Shown: piece by piece, positions 1 through 7,219 of the stretch
Layout: each line of letters opens with the position of its first letter
Position numbering within the stretch: the stretch's first letter is position 1
Source: an uncultured Oscillibacter sp.
Lineage (GTDB): Bacteria > Bacillota > Clostridia > Oscillospirales > Oscillospiraceae
Length of the DNA stretch: 64,000 nucleotides
Assembly (NCBI GenBank): GCA_910584075.1
Contig: CAJTZI010000001.1
Location: forward strand, 47,629-111,628
Direction: 5' to 3'
The notes under the pieces: model-generated
What the model saw: only the letters and a program-made list of their open reading frames with translations
The model's database searches: none
What the model was told of the DNA's origin: nothing
Program-made: the position numbers and the translations under genes

Positions 1-117
1 GCCGGAGGCGCGCTCTCCGGCCCGCTGTTCTCTGCGAAACCTGGCGGCACAATCCGTTGCCGCCTCCCTGAATTCGGTGCTTTGATCCCTTATGAATTTT
101 AATATGGAGGACACATC

Positions 118-714
118 ATGAAAAAATATACGCCCCTGCTTTTCTGCGGAATGCTGGCCATGGCTCTCCTGCTGTCCGGTTGTCTTCCGGCCGCCCTGAT
201 GCCGCAGTCCACACCTGACGAGAGGCTGGAGGAGAAAATGGAGGCTTTGGATGACTCCCTCTCCGATCTGGAAAATCTCTGGGACGGCTTGGACGACGAC
301 TGGAGCGCCAAGGGCCACTACTGGAAGATCCTGGACAGTCAGGGCGAGGAGGTATACACCATTGACAGCGAGGAGGCCGTGCAGCGGGTAGACGATTTAA
401 TCCAGGGCGACATGGAGTGTAAGCAGGCCTCCAGCGTAGAGGACGAAATTGCGCTCTATACCTACGTGTTCATGCAGCAGAAGACCCTTCTGGCGGGGCA
501 GGACCCGGATGCGGAGCGGGAGTATCAGGAGGTGCTGCGCTTCACGGTTTACGAGGGCACCGATGTGATGTCTATGACGGTTCTGGATGGCCTGGAGGGC
601 GTGCTGCCCGTTTCCATCCTGAATTGGGAGGACCTTTTAACGATCCACGCCAAAGCTCCGGCGGAGACCGCGGAGGCCCTGCGGGACCCGGCCCAATTTA
701 CAAAGAGCAAATAA
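118..714 (+). CDS. Putative lipoprotein of unknown function
   Basis: A 198-residue protein with a lipoprotein signal peptide: Lys-Lys-rich N terminus, hydrophobic core, then lipobox LLLSGC with the lipidated Cys near residue 22. It is therefore probably anchored on the outside of the membrane. The mature part is acidic and has no family I recognise; an early stretch rich in Glu, Leu and Asp looks helical. The start follows a GGAGG at about 106-110. A hairpin terminator follows directly, so the gene appears to be transcribed alone or as the last gene of a unit that begins outside the window. Confidence 0.75.
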   Translation: MKKYTPLLFCGMLAMALLLSGCLPAALMPQSTPDERLEEKMEALDDSLSDLENLWDGLDDDWSAKGHYWKILDSQGEEVYTIDSEEAVQRVDDLIQGDMECKQASSVEDEIALYTYVFMQQKTLLAGQDPDAEREYQEVLRFTVYEGTDVMSMTVLDGLEGVLPVSILNWEDLLTIHAKAPAETAEALRDPAQFTKSK

Positions 715-717
715 GCG

Positions 718-747
718 ACGCGCCCGCCTATACGGCGGGCGCGTTCT
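718..747. terminator. Hairpin terminator between convergent genes
   Basis: An 11-bp GC-rich stem (GCGCCCGCC / GGCGGGCGC core) with loop TATAC, followed by TTCTTTC on the plus strand. It touches the stop codon of the convergent minus-strand gene, so it may serve both directions. Confidence 0.75.
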
Positions 748-748
748 T

Positions 749-934
749 TCAGAAGTCGTGCCGGTCCCCGCAGTCAATGCCCAGGTCCTCCAGCAGGCGG
801 ACGATGGCCTCAATCCGGTGGAAGCAGCTCTCATCGGAGAGGGTGCCGTCCGCCAGAATATCCCGGATTTGCCGCAGCGCCCGGCTGCTGGCGTCGGACA
901 CCAGACAGCGGTAGAATTCCTGTGTTTCCTGCAT
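749..934 (-). CDS. Small hypothetical protein (61 aa)
   Basis: A 61-residue, mostly helical, acidic protein beginning MQETQEFYRC. The start was chosen because GGAGGC lies just upstream on the minus strand; the longer open frame has no ribosome-binding site. It resembles the short helical proteins that often sit next to small XRE regulators in this lineage. Here it is divergent from the XRE gene that starts at 1037, across an AT-rich spacer, so the two may be co-regulated. No family recognised and no function inferred. Confidence 0.6.
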   Translation of the reverse strand: MQETQEFYRCLVSDASSRALRQIRDILADGTLSDESCFHRIEAIVRLLEDLGIDCGDRHDF

Positions 935-1036
935 AATAAAGCCTCCATAGTTTATATATAGCCTATATAGTATCATATATCGCCTGCTTTTGGCAACTCT
1001 TTTTCGTACATTGATTGTAATCAATGCGGAAAGGAT

Positions 1037-1288
1037 GTGGAGGCTCTGGATACAAGGACGGCAGTCGCCAACCGTCTGGTCGTTCTCTGCGGCCAGCGGG
1101 GCTGGACAATCAACAAACTGGCCACAATTTCCGGGGTATCTCCTTCTACCATAAAAAGCATTTTGTACGGAAGGAGCAAAAATCCGGGGATTGTGACCAT
1201 CAAAATCCTCTGTGACGGGCTGGGCATCTCCCTGGAGGAGTTCTTTGCCGGTCCGGAGTTTGAGGGGCTGGAGCAGGAGATTCAGTGA
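1037..1288 (+). CDS. XRE-family helix-turn-helix regulator
   Basis: An 83-residue protein that is essentially one Cro/C1-type HTH domain. The recognition-helix region reads NKLATISGVSPSTIKSILYG, and the C-terminal helix ILCDGLGISLEEFFAG is typical of the family. It should bind DNA as a dimer. It is divergent from the 61-aa gene at 749-934, and the AT-rich spacer between them is the likely operator. AAAGGA precedes the start at a short distance. No effector domain is present. Confidence 0.8.
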   Translation: MEALDTRTAVANRLVVLCGQRGWTINKLATISGVSPSTIKSILYGRSKNPGIVTIKILCDGLGISLEEFFAGPEFEGLEQEIQ

Positions 1289-1475
1289 TGAAACACCCTT
1301 CTCCGCGCCCTGCAGCAGTCCGCAAACCTGCAGCCTGTCCTCCCTGATCTCTCCCGCCGTCCTCACGCCCGCGCATTCCCTGGACCTCGGAACAAATCCG
1401 GTACCGGTCAAAAATTCATTGCCATTATGCACAATAAGTAATCGATTACTTTAGCCATTTCGTACAAAACCCTCG
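1289..1475 (+). other. Non-coding stretch with a 16-bp palindrome
   Basis: No gene is supported here. Positions 1436-1451 form a perfect palindrome, AAGTAATCGATTACTT, with the central CG typical of LacI/CcpA-type operators. It lies 24 bp upstream of the -35 box that serves the HPr-like gene. Nearly the same core recurs at 48292-48305 inside the promoter of the NifU-like gene. Confidence 0.55.
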
Positions 1476-1504
1476 TTGACACCGCCCCCCTCACCTGCTA
1501 GAAT
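1476..1504 (+). promoter_or_regulatory. Sigma-A promoter of the HPr-like gene
   Basis: TTGACA (1476-1481), 17-bp spacer, TAGAAT (1499-1504). The leader to the start codon is about 105 nt and contains GC-rich sequence but no riboswitch I recognise. Confidence 0.7.
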
Positions 1505-1617
1505 ATGGTCAATCTCCAAGGGGAGACCGGGCCGGGCCCGGGGAACAGGTGACGGCCGCACCCCGCCGTCCTCCCGGCAAGGCCCAACCGAGCGGATTCA
1601 AAAAGGAGGAACATCCG

Positions 1618-1839
1618 ATGGTTAAGAAACTTGATATAAAAGACCGTGACCAGGTCGAGAAGATCAACGAGCTGGCCACCCAGACTCCCTACGAGGTGTG
1701 GCTGAGCACCGACACGCTGATGCTGGACGCCCGCTCCCTGCTGGGACTGTACGCCCTGATCGGCAAACGGGTCAACGTGGTGACGGAGGACAGCGTCGAC
1801 CCCAGAAGCCTGGACCGGCTGGTGGACAAAATGTCCTGA
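1618..1839 (+). CDS. HPr-like small protein lacking the phospho-histidine
   Basis: A 73-residue protein starting at an ATG preceded by a strong AAAGGAGGA. Residues 20-65 resemble the second half of HPr: LDARSLLGLYALIGKRVNVV matches the HPr segment around Ser46, with a Ser in the ARSLLGL segment. The region that should carry the catalytic His15 and Arg17 (LHARPA) is absent or replaced by charged helix. If it is an HPr relative it cannot carry phosphate from enzyme I, so a Crh-like regulatory role is possible but unproven. It is a single-gene unit with its own promoter and terminator. Confidence 0.6.
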   Translation: MVKKLDIKDRDQVEKINELATQTPYEVWLSTDTLMLDARSLLGLYALIGKRVNVVTEDSVDPRSLDRLVDKMS

Positions 1840-1856
1840 GCCTCCGGCCGAAAAAA

Positions 1857-1900
1857 GCCCCGGCGTTCCGCGCTGCCACGCGGAACGCCGGGGCTTTTTC
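1857..1900. terminator. Strong bidirectional terminator
   Basis: A 16-bp perfect stem (GCCCCGGCGTTCCGCG and its complement) with a CTGCCA loop, with T-runs on both strands. It separates the convergent HPr-like and S41 peptidase genes. Confidence 0.9.
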
Positions 1901-1905
1901 GGGCT

Positions 1906-3624
1906 TTAGTGGAGCGCGGAGAGCGCCTCTGTCATCTCCATGCCCTGGGCCCGGGTGGGGGCCTTGGTGAAATCCGCCTGGGCCGGCAGAAGGCCCAGAT
2001 CCCAGGCCCGGGTCACGGCGGCCAGATGTCCGCCCTCCGCCAGGGCGGCGGGCAGCGGACCCCGGCGGCCTGCCGCCGGGTCGGGAGCCCTGTCCTCTCC
2101 CGCGGCCCTGGTGAGGAATACCGCCGCCTCCTGCCAGGTGAGAGAACGGGAAGCGGAGAAGGCGCCGTCCGCCGCGCCTCTGGCAATGCCGGCTTCCTTG
2201 GCCCAGGTCAGGGCGGGCAGAAACCACTCGATGCCGAAGCTGTCGGCAAATGGAAGGCTCTCCGCTGCCGCCGCAGAACCGCCCACGGCCTCATACAGCT
2301 GCCCGACAAAGCGGCCCCGGGTCAGGGGCGCGCCAGGGTATGCCTTCTGTTCCAGCCGTTTCGGGTGGGCCAGCAGCCACTCCACGGCTGTGTCCTTTCC
2401 CGCCAGGGTATCCGCCAGGGTCTGGGGAATGGACACGTCCGGCTCCAGGGCTTCCACGCCCCGGCCCGCTCCGGCGTCCAGCAGGGTGTTCAGGTCAATA
2501 TACTTGCTGGAGAGCTGGCCCCGGACGCCGGAGTTCGGCAGGGAGAAGCCCTGCACCGCCCCAAAGTGGCAGACACTGCCTCCGGCACTCTCCCCTGCCA
2601 GCACGCCGCCCATCTCCTGGATCTCCACGGCGTTGATGAGGGCGGAGGAAAAGGTGGCCTCCCCGATGAGACCCACCAGCTCGGTTCCGGCATCCATCTC
2701 CTCCCGCAGCACCTCCAGCAGGGGCCAGATGACGCCGTCGGAGCCGCCGCCGTTGTTCCGCAGGTCCAGCAGAACCCGGCCGTAGCTGCCGGCGTCCAGG
2801 TCCGCCCGGACCAGGGCGGCAAAGTCCTCCATGGACAGGTCCTCCGCTTCCCGGCAGGTATTGTATTGGATGTAGTAGGTTTTGGGATTCAGGGGCTTGG
2901 CAAAATAATAGGCGTCCGCCGCCGCGGTGGCGGGGGATTGGGTGATCCGGTCCGCCAGACGCGCCGTCTCCGTCTGGTTCATGTCCGCCGGCGCTATGGG
3001 CTCCAGGGTCAAAATCTTTCCGTTTTTCAGGGTCACGGCCAGAGGCGCTCCGGCTTCCACCAGCCCCAGGTATTCATAGATGTCCGCCACATTGCACGAC
3101 TGCCGGAACTGCCGCTGGAGGCGGACCGGGTTGTCGGAGGAGAACAGTGTGCCAAAGGCGCCGATCACCTCCGGAACGGGCTTCCCCGCCAGTTTCGTGA
3201 CCTCCTGGCAGAGGAGTTTTTCATCCTTTGAGGGAACCGCGGAGAGATACCAGCTCTCACCCCGCCGGACCACGGCAAAGGGATAGATCCGGAAGTCCGC
3301 CGCGCTGCCCACGGAGATCATGGTGTGGGAGTCTCCCGTCAGAGCCGTCAGGCGCATGAGGTCCAGCAGGAAGTTCGTGCCGCTCTCCGTCTCCAGCCGG
3401 GACTCGATCTCCTGTTTCAGCGCCAGAAACTCCGATTCCGGCGTGCTGGCGAAGGCGTTGGGGTGGTTTTCCACCAGCACGGTCTGGTAGAGAAACTCCA
3501 GGTCTTCCCGGCGGCACTCCGCCTCTGTTTTCTCCGGCTCCGCCGCCAGCACAGCGGTGCACAGCAGGACCGCTGCCAGCAATGATGCGGCTCCCTGCCG
3601 CAGGAGGTGTTTTGCAGGTCTCAT
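1906..3624 (-). CDS. Secreted S41-family (C-terminal-processing-like) peptidase with SLH-like C terminus
   Basis: A 572-residue protein with a Sec signal peptide (residues 1-27). The middle holds a tail-specific-protease core: VLLDLRNNGGGSDG is the S41 strand-loop signature, and GEATFSSALINA carries the probable nucleophile Ser. It is followed by GGVLAGESAGG, an oxyanion-hole-like segment. No PDZ domain is obvious, so it is closer to the tricorn/retinol-binding-protein-like branch than to CtpA. The last ~150 residues (FADSFGIEWFLPALTWAKEAGIARG and a following repeat) look like one or two degenerate SLH modules that would hold it on the cell wall. Substrate unknown. A good promoter lies 43-71 bp upstream. 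Confidence 0.8.
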   Translation of the reverse strand: MRPAKHLLRQGAASLLAAVLLCTAVLAAEPEKTEAECRREDLEFLYQTVLVENHPNAFASTPESEFLALKQEIESRLETESGTNFLLDLMRLTALTGDSHTMISVGSAADFRIYPFAVVRRGESWYLSAVPSKDEKLLCQEVTKLAGKPVPEVIGAFGTLFSSDNPVRLQRQFRQSCNVADIYEYLGLVEAGAPLAVTLKNGKILTLEPIAPADMNQTETARLADRITQSPATAAADAYYFAKPLNPKTYYIQYNTCREAEDLSMEDFAALVRADLDAGSYGRVLLDLRNNGGGSDGVIWPLLEVLREEMDAGTELVGLIGEATFSSALINAVEIQEMGGVLAGESAGGSVCHFGAVQGFSLPNSGVRGQLSSKYIDLNTLLDAGAGRGVEALEPDVSIPQTLADTLAGKDTAVEWLLAHPKRLEQKAYPGAPLTRGRFVGQLYEAVGGSAAAAESLPFADSFGIEWFLPALTWAKEAGIARGAADGAFSASRSLTWQEAAVFLTRAAGEDRAPDPAAGRRGPLPAALAEGGHLAAVTRAWDLGLLPAQADFTKAPTRAQGMEMTEALSALH

Positions 3625-3666
3625 GATGTTCCCTCTTTTCTTGTATTACAAGATTAGTACAACCAT

Positions 3667-3695
3667 ACAATAGCGCAAGTAAACGCTGTTGTCAA
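3667..3695 (-). promoter_or_regulatory. Promoter of the S41 peptidase gene
   Basis: On the minus strand: TTGACA (3690-3695), 17-bp spacer, TATTGT (3667-3672). TTGTA...TACAA half-sites just downstream (about 3641-3662) could be an operator. Confidence 0.65.
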
Positions 3696-3749
3696 GAGAT
3701 ATAACGGAACAAGAGGAAAATTTTCTTCAAGAAGTTTGGCCGAAAATAA

Positions 3750-3781
3750 AAAACGGGCCGCCCTGCCGGGCGGCCCGTTTT
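3750..3781. terminator. Terminator after the sensor kinase
   Basis: AAACGGGCCGCCC / GGGCGGCCCGTTT stem with TGCC loop; T-runs on both strands. On the minus strand it ends the DUF4340-regulator-kinase operon. Confidence 0.85.
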
Positions 3782-3797
3782 CTCCGGAAAACTGCTT

Positions 3798-5009
3798 TTA
3801 CCGTTTCAGGGGCATGGTGAACACAAACCGGGTCATGCCTCCGCCGCTCTCGGCCCGCAGGGCGCCCTTATGCTCCCGGGCGATGGCGCCGGCGATGCTG
3901 AGCCCCAGTCCGAAGCCGCTCTGCTCACCCCGGGAGGCGTCCGCCCGGTAGAACCGCTCGAAAAGGCGCGGCAGGTGCTCCGCCGGGATTTCCCCGGGGT
4001 TGGACACGGTCAGCGCCGCCTGCCGGTCCCGCCGTTCCAGAGCCAGGGACACCGCGCCGCCGGGAGCGCCGTATTTGATGGCGTTGTCCAGCAGAATGGA
4101 GACCAGCCGCCGCAGCTTCTCCCCGTCCCCCAGCACGCAAACCTCCTCCGCCAGCCGGTACTCCAGGGCTTTTTCCGCCTCAAAGGCCACCGGCTCGAAG
4201 GCCAGGACGCAGTCCTCCGCCGCCTCAGAGAGGGATACGTCCCCCAGAACGGCGCTGGCGGTCATGCTGTCCGCCCGGGCCAGGGTCAGCATCTCCTCCA
4301 CCAGCTGCTTCATCCGCCGGGCCTCGGAGCGGATGTTGTCCGCCCAGCGGGCGGGACGGTCCTCCAGGGGGGCGGACTCCAGCATCTCCGCGTTGGAGAG
4401 GATGACGGTCAGAGGCGTCTTCAGCTCATGGGAGGCGTCGGAGAGAAACTGGCGCTGCTGGCGCCAGGCCCGTTCCACCGGGCGTGTGGCCCACCAGGAC
4501 AGCAGCACCGCCGCGGCCAGCAGCAGAAGAAGGGCGATGCCGCCGATCAGGAGGTAGCTGCCCATCATCTCCCGGAGCATGGCCTGCTCCATGGACATAT
4601 CCACAAAGGCCAGCTTCTCGTAGAGGCCGCTGCTCCTTCTCAGATAGCGCAGGTGATAGTCCGCAACCACGCCCTCCTGGCGGTTCTGACTCAGACAGTC
4701 GTTCAGGATGGCGGCCAGCTCCTCTGTGTTCTCTAGGTCAGTATAGGTGCCGCCGGTGACATAGGCGGCGGAGCCCCAGACGTTCACGGTGAAATAGGGC
4801 AGGTAGACCAGCCGGTCCCGGTCCAGGGAGATGGCAATCTCCCTGCGGCGGGGGTCGTCCTGCTGGATCACCCGGTAGAGGAGCTGGCGGCTCAGGTCCT
4901 GGATGTTGCGCTGCATGGCGAAGTACACGGAGAGAAGGACCACCGCCAGGATGGCGGTGACCAGAACCATACAGATCGCCACAAATTTCAGCCGCAGCTT
5001 TCGGATCAC
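3798..5009 (-). CDS. Two-component sensor histidine kinase
   Basis: A 403-residue membrane kinase: TM1 at residues 8-30, an extracytoplasmic sensor of about 115 residues, TM2 near 152-172, HisKA with the phospho-acceptor His in DASHELKTPLTVIL, and a HATPase domain with N-box LDNAIKYG, an FERFYRAD segment and GFGLGLSI. No clear HAMP domain is visible. It should autophosphorylate and pass phosphate to the OmpR-type regulator encoded upstream. The 172-bp gap between regulator and kinase is unusually long for such a pair, but I see no gene in it. Signal unknown. Confidence 0.9.
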   Translation of the reverse strand: MIRKLRLKFVAICMVLVTAILAVVLLSVYFAMQRNIQDLSRQLLYRVIQQDDPRRREIAISLDRDRLVYLPYFTVNVWGSAAYVTGGTYTDLENTEELAAILNDCLSQNRQEGVVADYHLRYLRRSSGLYEKLAFVDMSMEQAMLREMMGSYLLIGGIALLLLLAAAVLLSWWATRPVERAWRQQRQFLSDASHELKTPLTVILSNAEMLESAPLEDRPARWADNIRSEARRMKQLVEEMLTLARADSMTASAVLGDVSLSEAAEDCVLAFEPVAFEAEKALEYRLAEEVCVLGDGEKLRRLVSILLDNAIKYGAPGGAVSLALERRDRQAALTVSNPGEIPAEHLPRLFERFYRADASRGEQSGFGLGLSIAGAIAREHKGALRAESGGGMTRFVFTMPLKR

Positions 5010-5181
5010 GGCGCCGGCCTCCCCTCACATGAAAAATTGCAAAAGGGCGGGATTGGAGCGAATTCCTTCCGGCCCGCCGGAAGTTTTCCGCAGCCATACC
5101 GACGCATGGCGGGAAACCCCCGGCGCGGTATGACGGGAAACCGCCTCCGGAACAGCGTTCAACGGTTTTGCATACAGAATC

Positions 5182-5859
5182 TCAGTCTCCGCCCTCCAGA
5201 CAGTAGCCCACCATGCGGATGGTCTTGATCTTCACCCGGGAGCGGAGATGGTTCAGCTTTTTCCGCAGGAAGGAGATGTAGACCTCCACATTGTTGTCCT
5301 CCGCGTCGGACTCGTAGCCCCAGATCTTTAGCAGCAGGCTCTCCTTGGTCAGGATCTGCCGCCGGTTCAGCATCAGCAGCTCCATCATGTCAAACTCCTT
5401 GCGGCTGAGACGGACGGACCTGCCGTCGCAGACCAGCGAGAAGGAATTCTTCTCCAGCCGCAGGTCCCCGAAGGACAGGGCGTCTCCGCCCCGGAGCTCC
5501 GGCTGCCGCCGGGCCAGGGCCCGGACGCATGCCAGCAGCTCTTTGGGCTCAAAGGGCTTGGTGAGATAGTAGTCCGCGCCGCCGTCCAGCCCCGCCACCC
5601 GGTCCGAGAGCTCCGACCGGGCGGTGAGCATCAGCACCGGCACGGCGCTGCCGGACTCCCGCAGGCGGCGCAGCACCGTAAGTCCGTCCATCCGGGGCAG
5701 CATCACGTCCAGCAGCACCACGTCATGGATGCCGCTGAGGGCGTTGTCCAGTCCGGCCTCTCCGTCGTGGCAGACGTCAACGGCACAGCCGTCCATCTCC
5801 AGCAGGTCCCGGAGGGTGCCGGCCAGCCGGACCTCGTCTTCAACCACCAGTACGCGCAT
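5182..5859 (-). CDS. OmpR/PhoB-family response regulator
   Basis: A 225-residue regulator. The receiver domain (1-115) has acidic pocket EDE, the phosphorylated Asp in VVLLDVMLPRMDG, and the conserved Lys in LTKPFEPKELL. The C-terminal winged helix ends ...NNVEVYISFLRKKL and IKTIRMVGYCLE, classic for the family. It lies 12 bp downstream of the DUF4340 gene and upstream of its kinase, so all three share a transcript. Confidence 0.93.
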   Translation of the reverse strand: MRVLVVEDEVRLAGTLRDLLEMDGCAVDVCHDGEAGLDNALSGIHDVVLLDVMLPRMDGLTVLRRLRESGSAVPVLMLTARSELSDRVAGLDGGADYYLTKPFEPKELLACVRALARRQPELRGGDALSFGDLRLEKNSFSLVCDGRSVRLSRKEFDMMELLMLNRRQILTKESLLLKIWGYESDAEDNNVEVYISFLRKKLNHLRSRVKIKTIRMVGYCLEGGD

Positions 5860-5871
5860 GGGGACGCCTCC

Positions 5872-6894
5872 TTACGTGATGTCCAGCCCGTTGGCGGCCA
5901 CCCGCATCAGCGGGTCCAGGGCGGCGGTGGGCAGGGAGTAGATTGTGGTGCTGTCTCCCAGACGGGCATAGCGGCCGGAGCCGTCCAGCACCTGGGCGCC
6001 GATGGTCAGCGAGATGGTTTCCTCCGTGCCGGTGTCCGTGGTGTAGTTGACGGTGAGGGCGGCCGGGGGCGTGTCAAAGCCGCAGATGGTCAGGGCCTCG
6101 TCGGAGGGGTCGTAATCCACGCACCTGCTGAAAACCAGGGCCCGGATATCCTCCAGCAGAGCCCGGACGGTCTCGTTGGCGGTGACGTTCTCGCTGCCCT
6201 GGAGCCAGGTGACGGGGCCGCCGTCGCCGTCCCGTTTGGCGGTGGTCAGGACAGTGACCAGGGCGGGGGTGTCGTCCTCGTTCTCCGGCCCCCGAATCAG
6301 AATGGAGCGGATGGCGGACTCCTCCAGCAGCGGCAGGAGAGGCACGTCGCACATATCATAGATGGGCACACTCATCTGGGTAAACAGCGTGTCCGCGATG
6401 ATATACACCGTGGACGGGTCGCTCTGCTCCATTACATAGCGGCTGGTGCCGTCAGTGGTGGTCTTGCCGAAGGACAGCGCCCGGACGGACCCGTCCGCCC
6501 CGGTGAGGGTCAGGGCGCCGGCGGGCTCGTCCAGACCGTAGGCGCTCAGGTCCTCCTCCGCGGCCAGGGTCTGCTGGGGCCGCCAGTTGATCAGCAGCGC
6601 CAGAATGGAGTTGATGGTCTCCTGCCGCAGGGGAAATTGGGGATCGTTTTCCCAGGCCCAGTCCCCGTCCTCCTCCGCGGTGAAGGACAGCGTGGTGCTG
6701 CCGTTGCTGTAAACCAGGGCGGAGTAGCCCTCCACGGTCATGAAGGCCGCCGCCGCGGACTCGTTGTCCTCCGGCGTCTCCTCGCGGTTTTCCCGGTACC
6801 GAATGCCCAGGACGATCAGCACCGCCGCCAGCAGGGCCAGCAAAACGGCGGTCAGGATCGTAACGGTCCGCCTCTGTCTCCAATCCATTTCCAT
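5872..6894 (-). CDS. DUF4340-domain membrane-anchored protein
   Basis: A 340-residue protein with one N-terminal TM helix (residues 12-33) and a large extracytoplasmic part of repeated beta modules, matching DUF4340 (for example LSAYGLDEPAGALTLTGADG and SRYVMEQSDPSTVYIIADTL). DUF4340 proteins usually accompany GldG-type ABC transporters. Here it is instead first in an operon with a two-component system, 12 bp before the response regulator. A role as a sensory partner or as a target of the kinase is an inference from position only. Confidence 0.8.
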   Translation of the reverse strand: MEMDWRQRRTVTILTAVLLALLAAVLIVLGIRYRENREETPEDNESAAAAFMTVEGYSALVYSNGSTTLSFTAEEDGDWAWENDPQFPLRQETINSILALLINWRPQQTLAAEEDLSAYGLDEPAGALTLTGADGSVRALSFGKTTTDGTSRYVMEQSDPSTVYIIADTLFTQMSVPIYDMCDVPLLPLLEESAIRSILIRGPENEDDTPALVTVLTTAKRDGDGGPVTWLQGSENVTANETVRALLEDIRALVFSRCVDYDPSDEALTICGFDTPPAALTVNYTTDTGTEETISLTIGAQVLDGSGRYARLGDSTTIYSLPTAALDPLMRVAANGLDIT

Positions 6895-6993
6895 ATAGCA
6901 GAGATTCCTCCTGTTATTCTTCGCGGGATGTCCGGCGGTTATGCCGCCGGCGCAGAGCGCCGCGGGTTCTTGTTTGTTCAGGCCAGTATATTG

Positions 6994-7022
6994 ATTATAT
7001 CATATTGCGCTCCCTCCAACAA
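6994..7022 (-). promoter_or_regulatory. Promoter of the DUF4340/two-component operon
   Basis: Minus strand TTGTTG (7017-7022), 17-bp spacer, TATAAT (6994-6999). It lies in the 325-bp divergent spacer shared with the ROK-type gene; the rest of that spacer shows nothing else I can name. Confidence 0.65.
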
Positions 7023-7140
7023 GACAATTTGCGAAGCTGGAAGGATGTGATGCCGCTTGATTGCTGAAACCTGTCTTTACAGGCTCTTGAAAAGCAGGGC
7101 CTCCGTGGTACAAATTTACATATTTTTGAACGATTGTGAA

Positions 7141-7169
7141 TTGAATCTTGTGGAAATTCATGGTACAAT
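7141..7169 (+). promoter_or_regulatory. Promoter of the ROK-like gene
   Basis: TTGAAT (7141-7146), 17-bp spacer, TACAAT (7164-7169), about 50 bp before the start codon. Confidence 0.7.
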
Positions 7170-7219
7170 AATGTCCAACTTGTCCCGCTTGTGAATTTGT
7201 TGGATGAAGGAGAAACGCT

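Noticed and set aside
1..102. Open frame at the left edge of the window (frame 1 to a TAA at 100-102)
   Set aside because: It might be the tail of a gene that begins outside, but about 33 codons without a motif are not enough to call it.
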